From NCBI RefSeq assembly GCF_016545825.1, contig NC_052619.1, positions 14,151,501-14,215,500 of the forward strand: a DNA stretch of 64,000 nt, written 5' to 3'. Of this stretch, positions 50,303 through 60,816 are shown piece after piece. Numbering within the stretch: position 1 is the stretch's first letter; the number at the start of each line of letters is the position of its first letter. Source of the DNA: Eucalyptus grandis (Eukaryota > Streptophyta > Magnoliopsida > Myrtales > Myrtaceae). The notes under the pieces are model-generated. The model ran no database searches, had not been told where the DNA came from, and saw nothing but the letters and a program-made list of their open reading frames with translations. A program made the position numbers and the translations under genes.

Positions 50303-50962
50303 TGTTGGAGAAAACCAGATTAACAATTCACTAAGAATTAAACCTAATCTATGACCAATTTCTCCCTTAAAATTAAATTGATCAAAATCCACTTAACCCC
50401 AACAATTAGTCAATACAACTTCGCGATAAGTAAATATAACGTGGAAGTGATAAGGAGACAAAACTAACAACACCAAGGTTTTACGTGGAAATTCAATGCG
50501 AAAAAAAATCACAAACTACCCAAAAACTTACATTAGTCACTAAGAATAGTAAAATACAAAAAGTGTTATTCTCTAGTTATATATTGGAGGCTTAATATCA
50601 ACAATATAACCGTATTTCCTCACTATAAAAGTAGATTAACATAAATGGAGTACAAAAAATTCTAACTACAATTGGAGAATTTGGAAAAGGTTTCAACTCA
50701 TAATCCTCGATCTTACGAACAATCTCAAATTTAAGCTAATTTCATTTACGTTTGGCCTTCAAATAGGTATTGCAAAGTTGCGCCCCTTTTCTTCCTCCTC
50801 CCTTATTCTCTTAGTTACTCTTTTCTTTATCTTCTTTCTTGCTTTCACTCTTGGGCATCACTCTTTCTTTTCTTTTCGAGTTTTCTTCTCTCTTTTTTTC
50901 TTCCTTTTGTTTTATGTGTTAGATAGGCCCCACATAGAGGTAGACCTAGGCAATAAATCTCC
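50303..50962 (-). mobile_element. Probable copia long terminal repeat (3' LTR)
   Basis: On the minus strand a purine-rich tract (AGTGGAGGGGGAGATTT, about 50966-50982 read in reverse) follows the RNase H remnant, as the polypurine tract does before a 3' LTR in Ty1/copia elements. The presumed LTR would run to the sequence ending CTCCAACA at 50303. The start boundary is approximate. I found no matching 5' LTR in the window. Confidence 0.45.
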
Positions 50963-51059
50963 CCCTCCACTTTATATGGAAAGTTCCATCATGCCCGCTT
51001 TGTTTTTACACGAGTCAAGTTTTACATTTGGTTATCACATTAAATACATTGTTGTCATG

Positions 51060-51472
51060 TGAACTTTCTCAAGTAAGAAGAGCTTCTCTTCTAATTTATC
51101 TTGAATCCAATTATACTTCACATCAACCTATTTTGATCTTGAATGCAACATCAAATTATTGCTAAGATAGATAGTAGTCATATTATCACAATACATAACA
51201 AGCTTCTTCTGTTTCAAGCTCAACTTTTGTAAGAATTTTAGCATCCACAAGAGTTCATTCATTACCTCCTATGATGATAGCAATATGCTCCGCTTCAGTT
51301 GTAAACAAATTAACACATTTCTGCAATCTTCATTGCCACAAAGCAGTTCCTCTTACAAAGATCATCACGTAACCCGATTTGGATGTTTAAAAATCAACAT
51401 TACTGGCATAGTCTGTATCTAAATAGCCACTCGATTCGGGCTTTTGCATTTTCATAACACAAGCATAATCTA
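51060..51472 (-). pseudogene. Ty1/copia retrotransposon RNase H remnant
   Basis: Reading the minus strand gives a clear copia RNase H domain in one frame: GYLDTDYASNVD, SKSGYVMIFVRGTALWQ, RLQKCVNLFTTEAEHIA, ELLWMLKFLQKLSL, VMYCDNMTTIYLSNN and HSRSK-VDVKYNWI. The aspartate/glutamate pattern of the family (D in GYxDxDYA, E in TTEAE, D in CDN) is still visible. Three in-frame stops interrupt it: after VDF, after ALWQ and after HSRSK. The upstream integrase and reverse transcriptase parts are missing. It is an inactive fragment. Confidence 0.85.
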
Positions 51473-52148
51473 GAAGTGTCTTTGAAATTCTTCAAAATCC
51501 GTTTAATAGCAATCAATACTCTTTACCTAAATTTAAGATAAACTTGTTTACAACACCAATTGCATGAGCATTATCGAGTCTTGTACAAACCCATCGTACA
51601 AATCAAACCACCCCCGGCCACATCATATTTAAAAAAAAAAAAAATCGTTTATTCACTTTCACAACTGATCCAAGAGGACAAACGGAGCCAAGATTCCGGC
51701 GGGACCCGACCCGACCCGTTCGGCCCAAGCACGCAACGAAGCACAACTACCCACCCAAGACCCATGGGCCGTGGAGCCCGCTCCCGGCCCCACCCACGAA
51801 ACCAGATCCGGCCGACAATAATTCGCCACCAGTTTTTATTATTCTTTTCCTCTCATTTTTTTTATTTTATTTTATATAATTTCATTTTCTTTTGCCGTCT
51901 CTGTCTCTCTCTTTCTCTCACTGTCCCAGCAAATTCCTTGCTTCCATCGCCCTCGATCCAATTAGGGCAAGCGCAAAAAGCAATCGGATTCGCGCGCCAT
52001 CTCCTCCCTCGCGCGTGCTGATCGCTAGGTAGCAGCCGAGCTCGATCCCCGCCGTCTCGCCTCCCCGCGATCGCCGCCGGCCGGCCCTATCGGCGATTCC
52101 CTCATCCCTTCCCCCCCCGGCGGGAGCTCTGCTGGGAGCCGAGATCGC

Positions 52149-52154
<6 letters not shown>
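51473..52154. promoter_or_regulatory. SAR1 upstream region and leader
   Basis: A TATA-like TTTATATAATTT lies near 51870-51882, followed by a CT-rich start region (ctgtctctctctttctctcac at about 51900) and a GC-rich leader with an in-frame-independent ORF of no significance. This arrangement suggests transcription start near 51900 and a leader of about 280 bases. Confidence 0.45.

Positions 52155-52181
<27 letters not shown>
52155..52181 (+). repeat. (GA)n microsatellite abutting the SAR1 start codon
   Basis: An uninterrupted GA run of about 27 bases whose last base is immediately before the A of the start codon at 52182. It lies in the 5' untranslated leader. Confidence 0.9.
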
Positions 52182-52182
<1 letters not shown>

Positions 52183-54794
52183 TGTTCCTGGTGGACTGGT
52201 TCTACGGCGTCCTGGCCTCGCTCGGCCTGTGGCAGAAGGAGGCCAAGATCCTGTTCCTCGGCCTCGATAATGCCGGCAAGACCACCCTGCTCCACATGCT
52301 GAAGGACGAGGTTTGGCCTTCTCGTTCCGTCTCGTGTTCGATTCAAGTTGTTGCCGGTTTCGGCAATCTGTTCGTAGTTGGTGCGGGAGCGTGCGGTTCG
52401 AGGATCTTAGGTTTTGGTTACGCTTCTGTTTGGCCATGGGATTGGAATCGGAGGAAACGGTGTGGCTATGGCTGATTGAAGGGTCGCGCGACTGCGGATT
52501 TTGGATTATTTTTTAATTCCGAAATTTACGATTTCTGAGTATTTTCAGCTGCGAGTTTTGGTGTTGTTCCTCGTGTGGAGGCGGAAAAGTGTTAAACGGT
52601 GTTGGTATCTGAGGTCGAGGAATCATGCTATGTTGAGCGTTCAGGATGGTAATATTAACTAGTTTAGTGAAACTTGTAGGATTTGAGCTGGTGGAGCTTA
52701 GATGGTTTATGTTCGATGGTGATCGAGATTGGTACATAGTAAAGTAGTTTTTGACTGGAAGGTAGGAGTTTCGATGTAACTACGGGTATTAATAGATTGT
52801 TCATTGTTTCAGAGACTAGTTCAGCATCAGCCCACGCAGTATCCGACGTCTGAGGAGTTGAGTATTGGGAAAATCAAGTTCAAAGCTTTTGATTTGGGAG
52901 GCCATCAGATTGCTCGCCGAGTTTGGAAGGATTACTATGCCAAGGTATATGTTAACCTGAAGTCCTTGTCCGTCTTGCATAGCATCCAGCAGTGTGTCTA
53001 GTTGTGGAGATAATGTTAATGCAAGGGGAGCTCGCTCAATTCGCAAATTGGTCCAATTCGTAATTCACTTCTGACTCCGTGTTTGATAGTCCAACTGTAG
53101 TGATGTTAATTGTGGTTACATCCATGAGTAGCTTGGTCCATCTTTATTCCCTTGATATATGTGTTATTTATCCATTCTTACTTTTTTAAGCAACTTTCTG
53201 GACCCTTTTCATTTATTTGTCTTTGAGATACCTCTTTAATTGTCTCCAACATGGCAAATCTCTCTCTCTCTCTCTGTGGTGATGATTTGCCACAGAATTC
53301 ACTTATTTTCTTGAAGTGACTAATTGCCCTATTTCCCTCACCACTCCCCTTATGATTATGTGCTTACTTCTGGCCTATCATTTTGTGAACTATTTGGCCA
53401 AGGGAGTCAATAGATTCATCATCGACTTTTTTTTTTTTTCACCCAGCTCCTCTTTTATTGCAATTCTTTGCATGTTTCTTAGTAGATCCAGAGTCACTAT
53501 ATGAGCTAAGGTTCCTCTTTTCAACAGCTAGATCATGGTGCTTTTGTGCATAGAGATCAATGGCAAGCATGACATATTGGGAAGGATCTCTGCTTCACTA
53601 CAAGAATGGAAATTTATTGCCTAGTCTATTTATAAAAATATAAGAAGTTTCCTATAAAATCTTTGAAATATTTTCATCTCGTTGGATTGATGTTAGGAAT
53701 TGCTAGTGACTTTTTATCCTTTTATTTCCCTTTTCAAATTTCGCAATTTGACTTTTTTTATGTGAAATGCTCTTCTTTTGAAATGCACGGTTATTGATAT
53801 ATAAAATTATGTGTCGGTTTTTCATATATTTTCAACAATTTTAAAGAAAATTATAATTTTGGCTGGAAAATGAATATGTATCTTTTTGCTTAAAAAAGCT
53901 TAAACAAACAGCCTCTTAGATATAAAGTACCCTTGATTGCACTTGCGTGCCGAATAAGTAAACTTAAGCAACTGAATCTTTAATCGTGTCATGTGATTAA
54001 TGTTGTTGTGAAATAAATTTCTTCACCAATTATAGATCTTATTAAAATTCTTTTTCTTTCCATAAACAAGGAACTTTTCAAGACCAATGATATTGTTGGA
54101 AGTTTTGCAATGTCTGTTTTTCATATGGTATTTCAAATGAGCAAGTCATACAGGTAAAATGAGGAATTCAGAGTATGTCGTTTCTCTAAGCTGTCTCTTT
54201 GGTTTTAACATGCTTAACAAAGTGAAAATGATCTTTGTAACAGATAAGTTGTTTTCATAATTACATGTGCATTCGCTGATTGAATGTGCTTTTGGACATG
54301 ATGCTTTAGTTACCCATTCATTCAATTTTCTTTCTCTTTTGTGCGTTTATGCACCTGTTAGCTGTCTTCTGGTCATATTTACTAATTTACTAATTGGTTA
54401 TTACCATGCTTGGGTTCTCTATGTAAAATGCCATTTGTATTGCTACGGGCAAATAACATCTTATGCTTCATAGGTGGATGCCGTTGTCTACCTGGTTGAT
54501 GCTTATGACAAGGAGAGGTTTGCAGAATCAAAGAAGGAACTGGACGCACTCCTCTCTGATGAGGCCCTTGCGAATGTTCCGTTCCTTGTATTGGGAAACA
54601 AGATTGACATACCGTATGCTGCCTCTGAAGATGAACTGCGATACCATCTTGGTTTGACCAACTTCACCACTGGAAAGGGAAAGGTAAATCTAGCAGACTC
54701 AAATGTCCGTCCCCTAGAGGTATTCATGTGCAGCATCGTTCGCAAAATGGGCTATGGCGATGGTTTCAAGTGGCTTTCTCAGTACATTAAGTAG
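52182..54794 (+). CDS. SAR1: SAR1 small GTPase (COPII coat assembly)
   Basis: Three exons: 52182-52310, 52813-52944 and 54474-54794, all phase 0; 193 residues, the usual SAR1 length. SAR1 starts COPII vesicle budding at endoplasmic reticulum exit sites: GTP loading by SEC12 exposes an N-terminal amphipathic helix that inserts in the membrane and recruits SEC23/24. Seen in the sequence: the membrane-active N-terminus ([20 protein letters not shown]), P-loop [11 protein letters not shown], switch [15 protein letters not shown]4 NKID and a C-terminal helix ending [10 protein letters not shown]. Typical plant SAR1 residues are kept throughout. The normal catalytic Gln position of Ras is replaced by His (GGHQ), as in all SAR1 proteins. 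Exon 3 is the longest and follows a 1.5-kb intron. Confidence 0.97.
52945..54473 (+). other. SAR1 intron 2
   Basis: A 1.5-kb intron from AAG|GTATAT to CATAG|GTGGAT. It contains a short (CT)n run at about 53262-53275 and poly-T near 53429-53442. No coding segment recognised. Confidence 0.7.
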
Positions 54795-55388
54795 GTTTTG
54801 ATCCAGATGATGCAGTACAGCGTCCCCTGAAAAAAAATCTGTTCAGCATTCACCCTCCTGTTGTTTTAGCCCTGTGTCGGCTTTAGACTGGATATATGTT
54901 GTGAATGTGTTTGGAAGAAGGAATTGTTGTTCTCTCTGTAAAATTTACTTGTGGCAACAGGGTAGTCTCTCTGGTATTGTAGTTTGCTGATCAAGTTCTC
55001 TATGCCTTGCTATAATTGGAACATACGGTTCTATTTTTTGTTGCCAAAAATGCGCCCCTTTAGTTGTATCTAGATTTGATAATTGAAACCAATACAAACA
55101 GGCCTTTTTTCTCTGGAAAAAGAAAGTATATCAAGTAACGTTAGTACCACTTTGTGAGCTTCAAGCGATGTAATCCATCTCTCTTTCTCTGCCTTGATTC
55201 TGAATCTATCGCAAATGTGTTTCGTTGATTGAGCCGTTGCGGTTGACGAGGTTGACTGTGCAGACTTCCAGGACATTGAAGAGAGAAAGTAGCAACAATG
55301 GAAGCCGTTATGAACAAGGAAAAAGGCATTTTAGAAGTAAGCTCGAGAAAAAAAGTACTTACATGGAGTTCTGCATGTGTAGAATGAG

Positions 55389-56225
55389 GGCACGTTTGGT
55401 CATTTGGCGCGTCTGGTAATATTTTGTTTTCAAAATTATCATAAATGATTTTTTTTTTTATTCTACTATCTAGAACAATTTTTGAACAAAAGAATTCGTT
55501 TGATAATTGTTCAAAATTTATAATCTTGAGATAGAGATAGAAATGTATTTAGTAAGATTTTATTTTTTAATTTTTTTTAGTACTTTTATTTATTTTTCTC
55601 TTTTTTCTTTTATTCTTCTTCTTCTTCCTCATTCTCTGTAGCTAGTCGTTGGCCACGGCAAAGTGGCCAACGATCGTTTGGGTGAGAACTAGCAAGCTCG
55701 TCGGAGGCTCACCTAGTCAAGGTAAGCCTCGGTCTTGTTAGATTTGGGCAAGGCCAAGCCTCACTAGCCATCGGTGAGGCTCGACCTCACTTAGGTGACC
55801 TGAGGTCGGCCTCATCGAGCCATCGTTAGGCGATGTCCACTTGGAGGCGACTCAACGATGGTTGGGTGAGGTCGACATTGCCTAGCCAAGGTGAGGTTGA
55901 GCCTTGTCCAACCATGATGAGGCTCGTGCAGCGTCACTGAGGGTTGACGACGCTCCGGCAACCAGTCAAAAGGAAAGAGAATAAGAGAAAAGAGAAGAGA
56001 AGGGAAAAGAAATTAGAATTAATTCTAGGAATTATTTCCGGGAATAAAAAGTAACTTTTTCCTACTTCGATTCTGTTCCAAATTTATTCTTAAGAATAAT
56101 ATAAAAAAACTGTTTTTGTTATCAAAAAGAAAAATTTACCTAATAGGTTTCTATTCTTTTTTAACTCCGGGAATAAAAGAATAGAATCACTATTCTTAAG
56201 AGTGTTACCAAACAAGCTCTAATAA
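55389..56225. mobile_element. Non-autonomous element B: AT-rich arms, GC-rich core
   Basis: The left end is GGGCACGTTTGGTCATTTGG. The right end in reverse complement reads TTAGAGCTTGTTTGGTAACA. The shared GTTTGGT word suggests terminal inverted repeats. The core (about 55640-55975) is GC-rich and built from 'gaggctcgacctcac', 'gcctagccaaggtgagg', 'cgatggttgggtgagg' motifs, the same theme as element A at 18605. The arms carry 'gaataatt' and 'tctattctttt' words. No coding capacity and no clear target-site duplication. Confidence 0.55.
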
Positions 56226-56800
56226 TTTCTATTCTTTTATTTCGTGAATAAATTTGAAATAGAATTAAGAAGTGAAAAAAGTTGATTTTTTGTTCTTGAA
56301 AATAAATTTAGAATTAAGCAACTCAAAATTTCTTTTTCTCTTATTCTTTTCTTCTTGTTCTTCTTTTTTCTCTCTTCTTCTTCCACCACTATCGCCGTCG
56401 TCGCTGTCGTCGCCATTGCCATCCATCAGCCAAGCAAGGTCCGACTGATGAGGCATGGCCTTGCTGGGGGATCCCTAGCAAGGTCGTCGACGTTCGTCTA
56501 GCTGATCGTTGGTTATTTCAAGGTCGGTGACGAGCAAAGGTTGAAAAAGAAAAGAAATAAAGAAAAGAAGGAAAAAAAAAGTAATACAATTATTAAAAAA
56601 TTAAAAGAAAATAATTTGGATTAGAAATTTTGAGAACGATACCCAATACAATTCTATTCCGAGAATTGAAATTTGAGGCGGTTACTAAACGTATTCAAAT
56701 GCTTAGAAATTATTATCGATAACATAATAAAAAAATAATTTATAATTAGAAATTATTCTCGAAAACCGAATAATTGTCAAATGCACTCTAAAAGTACTAG
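56218..56800. mobile_element. Non-autonomous element C, adjacent to B
   Basis: It has the same architecture as B: AT-rich arms around a GC-rich core at about 56390-56545 ('cgccgtcgtcgctgtcgtcg', 'gcaaggtccgactgatgagg'). The right end in reverse complement is TTTTAGAGTGCATTTGACAA, which resembles the end of B. The left boundary runs into the right end of B, so the two may be neighbours or one may be nested in the other. Confidence 0.5.
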
Positions 56801-58215
56801 ACATCCTTTTCATTTTCTTTTCTCTTTGGGGGAAGAGCCTTCCTTTTCTCTACTGCTGTCCTTTTTGCTCGAAATATAGTGCTTGATTTGCAAAATGTTT
56901 GGGAGAACTGATGTGCTTAACCTTTGGTTGAGGAGAATCGATGAACTTCGCGTTGATCTTTTTGTTTCTTCTTGCACCGTCGGTTTTGCATGCCCGAGTC
57001 AGATATGCTCAACTTGATTTAAGTACTTGTCCGGTGATCTTCCGATGCAGACGGTTGATTTTGAATCTGATGCCTTTAAACATGTAATCATGTGCGATAA
57101 GTGAGCTCCGCAGTGGAGTTCCAAGTAAAAACTTCACCGATTGAAGGGTAATACCATGACGTGATGGTCGATTAGCGAACTAATCCTCACGTCCAGATAA
57201 GTTGAGCCTCCATGAATATGCCTTCCAAGATTTCACTTGGTACACGGGATGAGATAGTCCATCCGTCGAGATAAATGTGTCACAATGGGTCATATTCGTT
57301 TATTCAATACATATTTAATGAGCTAGGTCCTATCTAGGTTAGGCAAAATATGAAAAAAGGGTCATGATGGATTTGGAAAAATGAGTTTTAATCGGTCTAA
57401 ATTATGTCCATGCCCAACCCACCTGAGTTTGAGACTCCCTCCCTCCCTCCCTCCTCTTCAACTAACTGACGCAGGCAATCAACGTCGGTGCAGTGCTCTG
57501 CACTATCATTTTGAAGACGATGCTTCAAGAAGAGCGAGTTAAAGGTAAGACCTGCGGGGTTAGGAGAGGGGGAGGCAAGGAAAGCTGGGTATTGCCATGG
57601 AGATCTTTGCCGTGACGCGGTCGTTCTTGGTGGAGCAGGTCAAGAAGCACAATGGGGATCCTTTGGAGCATAAAATAGATCAAAACGAGGTAATGCAAGG
57701 CTGACTGAGCCTGAAATGACCAATGACCAAATACTCAACAACGCCAATCATCCGTTCTTCCACGAATGACAGTAGGAATGCGAATCTTTCTAGGACACGC
57801 CGATTTGGATTTACACGGCGTGCGTCGACGCATGTCGTATTGCGATCCCATCGATGCGTCTTCGCCACAAGAAAAAAAGGCCAACCGAGGGAATTCGAAC
57901 GAATCGAGAGGAGTCAAGACGGGTGGTGCTAGTGGCGTCGACGACTCCTCCCGACGCCACAAGTCTCCACCAACACGAATTTGACCAAAAATCCACATCG
58001 GAACCCACGCCCCATTCCCAATCCTGTCGGGGCTGGCATGCCATGGATGATTGGACCAGATCCGCGTCTCCAACACCGACCTTAAAACTCCTCTTTGACA
58101 TGTCTCTCCTCTCTGTCCAAAATTGAAGTCAAACCTTCTCTCCATTGCCCCTTTGACTCTTTTCCTTGCCCTTTCCTCTCTTGCTCTCTCCTTTGACTCC
58201 TCACCACGACGCAAC
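56801..58215. other. Intergenic region upstream of PADRE gene 1
   Basis: Mostly unique sequence with a 'ccctccctccctccctcc' run near 57437-57455. Two short segments look exon-like: 57472-57541, after CGCAG and before GTAAGA, and 57597-57690, starting ATGGAGATCTTT and running to GAG before GTAATG. Their peptides (for example FLVEQVKKHNGDPLEHKID) are not recognised, and they could be relics of a gene. Long frames at 57735-58232 are shadows without family matches. Confidence 0.35.
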
Positions 58216-58225
58216 CTATTTAACG
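58214..58225 (+). promoter_or_regulatory. TATA-like site of PADRE gene 1
   Basis: CTATTTAACG lies about 100 bases before the ATG at 58318, the expected distance for a plant TATA element with a short leader. Confidence 0.4.
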
Positions 58226-58317
58226 ACTCCATTCATCGCCATGCTTCCTCTAACCCTCGCAACAACGAAGTTGGCGTTCAACGTTAAAAAGAAAAAGGGA
58301 TTTCAACGAACGTGGCC

Positions 58318-58827
58318 ATGGGTAATCTCCCTTCTTGTTGCGCTCGACCATGCCGTAAAGAAGCGGCGCTCTTCGATCCTGACGGGAAGCTCTGGCGACT
58401 CCCCACCCCCGTGAAAGCAGCCGAGGTCATGCTCGAGGTGCCGGGGCACATCGTCGTGCCAGTCGAGGAGATATGGAGGAGCCAGCGTATCGTGGCTATG
58501 CACGCCGATGACGAGCTCGCGCTGGGGAAGGCGTACTTGGCGGTGCCTGCGCGTCAGATGAATCGCAAGGTGGACGAGGTGGAGTTGGCAGCGATAGAAT
58601 CGACGCTGAAAAGGAAAAGGATAGGTACTGGCAAGCAAGGCGAGGCGAAGACGACGAAGAGTAAGGGAGGGACTTTGTATGTAGCTATTTTGGAGAAAGA
58701 GAAGGACGGCGGCAGCGGCGACGGCGGCGACGGCGGCGGCACGGGCGGCAGTTTCAACCCTCAGTTGATTAGTTGCAGTCGGAGACAGTGGAATCCTGTG
58801 CTGGAGCCCATCTTTGAAGACAACTAG
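58318..58827 (+). CDS. PADRE/DUF4228 domain protein 1 (N-myristoylation type)
   Basis: An intronless gene of 169 residues. I chose the second ATG of the frame, since it gives MGNLPSCCARP: Gly2 for myristoylation and a Cys pair for palmitoylation, a hallmark of many DUF4228 proteins. The PADRE core follows: LFDPDGKLWRLPTPVKAAEVMLEVPGHIVV as first strands and helix, then MHADDELALGKAYLAVPARQMNRKV, the 'D-x-L-x-x-G-x-x-Y-x-x-x-P' signature. After the domain comes a basic, Gly/Asp-rich tail (GGSGDGGDGGGTGG) encoded by GGC repeats. PADRE proteins are plant-specific; some respond to fungal infection, and the molecular role is unclear. It is a diverged relative of the gene at 60817. Confidence 0.88.
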   Translation: MGNLPSCCARPCRKEAALFDPDGKLWRLPTPVKAAEVMLEVPGHIVVPVEEIWRSQRIVAMHADDELALGKAYLAVPARQMNRKVDEVELAAIESTLKRKRIGTGKQGEAKTTKSKGGTLYVAILEKEKDGGSGDGGDGGGTGGSFNPQLISCSRRQWNPVLEPIFEDN

Positions 58828-60700
58828 GACCATGGATTCTTCTTCTCGGTTCCTTTTGGAAGATAAAAAGTTCTAGAGATCTTTCCTTTCCTCTCTCTAG
58901 CAAATGATATAGGGAGTTGGGTTGTTCTTGAGCCAAGTTAAAGTTAACCTCTCTATAGAACTCATAATGCCGGACATGCTATGAAACGATCTTTTTTCTT
59001 TTTCTTTTTTGGAGTAAGGTAATAATTGATTTCAGCTTTGAACCAACAATTTACATAAGATCCGGCTCCACAAAACTTGCACTCAACAAGACAACAAGTC
59101 GCGGTGAGTGAAAAAGAGCCGAATGCAAGAGAGCTGCTAAACAAGAGAGCAGTGAACAAAGAAAAGGCAGGCAAACCAGCACTACCCAAAACAACAAAAC
59201 GGAACTACAAAAGAACCCCTCGGCATGAATCACCATGATACCTGAATAGCACACATCCACGACCGAGAAGTTAGGGGCCGCGAGCCTTCCAAAAGCAGTC
59301 TTTGTTCCACTCCAAGGAAGACTACGGATCCGCAGGAGTAGAAAAGAAGATGCGAGGATCTATCCTCCAGTTACGTTGAAGTCTTCTATTCCTCGAGTTG
59401 TCATCGACATTTCTGAACATTAAGGCCTTATCCTTAACAACTTTAATGAGACAATGTAACGAACAATATTGGAAGAGCAAACAAAACCAAAATGACTTGA
59501 GCAAGGAATAAACGCGGAAAAGTAAATTCGACGCGGTGGACTTACGGCGGACTTACGCGGCTTGGCAGTACGCCTACTTTATAGGTAGAGATCCGTAGCA
59601 TGACTTCACAAATATTTTCTCAACCCCGATTGTACCCCGATAAGCCCCACAAGAATTACTCAAGATAATCTCCCACGATAGATTTCTTTCCAGCGGAAAC
59701 CGCGGAAGTACATTTAGAAACCAAGGTGAATTATCGCGCATACGATCATTCCATCTTAGGCCAGCTCCTTGACATGAGCAAGTGATAGAAATAGGGGCAA
59801 TCGAAGAGCAACGACTCCATGAAAACATGATGTTGTTCAGGTGGATCAGAGAATGGATGGTCCACCTAGTCTTTTTACATTCAATTGACTTGATCTAATC
59901 ACAAAAAGAAAGAAAAAAGTAGTTTATATATGATAATCTTTTCTAATATCGCATGTGGAACGTTAGTGAAGTTGTAATTGGACCGCCCCAGTTCAACTCC
60001 TGCACCGCCATCTAATGTCTCTCCGAAATATATTTAAAAACCAATCTACTCATTTTCTGGAAGAAGAACCGAGTAGTTAACAACAGTAACAGTTGAACCG
60101 TTCCTTGACTTCTTCCTCCACTAGTTTTAGGTGGAGAGCAAGATTTAGGAGACCAAATCATCTCCGAAAAGGACCACAGCGAGCTAAACAGCGACGTAAG
60201 TTAAATATACAAAACTGAATGAATCTTTGGCCAACCTAATTAGCTACCGGAGGTGTATGTGTTTGGAGCTTGCGGATCAAATGTTTCATTCCATCGGTAT
60301 AATGTCCATCACAAATGCGATCACAAAATTTTCAAGTCAATTTGATTTTTATTATCTGAAACGAACTTTCGGAGCGCAAAACTCTGAAAACTGCCATTAG
60401 AAGCCTATGTACATACAATATGAAGCGCACTGGTTGGCTAAAATTTGTCAAATTCGATTGAACTTAGGGAAACCCATTAGGGCAAAGATACTAATTAGAA
60501 ACCTTAGTAGGAGAATGAATGATATCATGGAACTTGATGTTTATTTGAATGTAGGGTCAGATCGTATACAAACCCTAAACCAACGACCCTGTCTTCGGTT
60601 ATTACCAAGTCCACCCACATCACGAGATGGAGCCGTTTAACCAACACCTCCTACACATTCTTACGTCGACTCGTTCTTTAAACCTGCATATATTGCCAAC
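58828..60700. other. Intergenic region between the two PADRE genes
   Basis: About 1.9 kb. Frames on the minus strand at about 58962-59260 and 59574-59828 have no clear match. The sequence 59000-59850 is somewhat GC-richer and could be the remains of a retroelement, but no motif proves it. Nothing else seen. Confidence 0.35.
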
Positions 60701-60717
60701 GCATCCCCTCACCAAAT

Positions 60718-60728
60718 ACCTTTATAAC
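60718..60728 (+). promoter_or_regulatory. TATA-like site of PADRE gene 2
   Basis: CCTTTATAACC lies about 95 bases before the ATG at 60817, upstream of the CT tract, consistent with a TATA element and a leader of roughly 60 bases. Confidence 0.45.
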
Positions 60729-60782
60729 CGACCTGACATTCTCTCCTTTCGATCCGTTTTGTCCCCAGAAAAAAGCTTGGCA

Positions 60783-60786
<4 letters not shown>

Positions 60787-60813
<27 letters not shown>
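60787..60813 (+). repeat. (CT)n microsatellite in the leader of PADRE gene 2
   Basis: An uninterrupted CT run of 27 bases that ends three bases before the start codon (the context is CTCGCCATGG). Confidence 0.9.
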
Positions 60814-60816
60814 GCC

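Noticed and set aside
57735..58232. 165-codon minus-strand frame
   Set aside because: No family match; overlaps the promoter region of PADRE gene 1, and three other frames are open over the same GC-rich stretch.
58303..58833. 176-codon minus-strand frame
   Set aside because: Antisense shadow of the GC-rich PADRE gene 1.
58962..59828. Possible LINE or other retroelement remnant on the minus strand
   Set aside because: Some hydrophobic and Trp-containing frames were suggestive, but no reverse transcriptase or RNase H motif could be identified.
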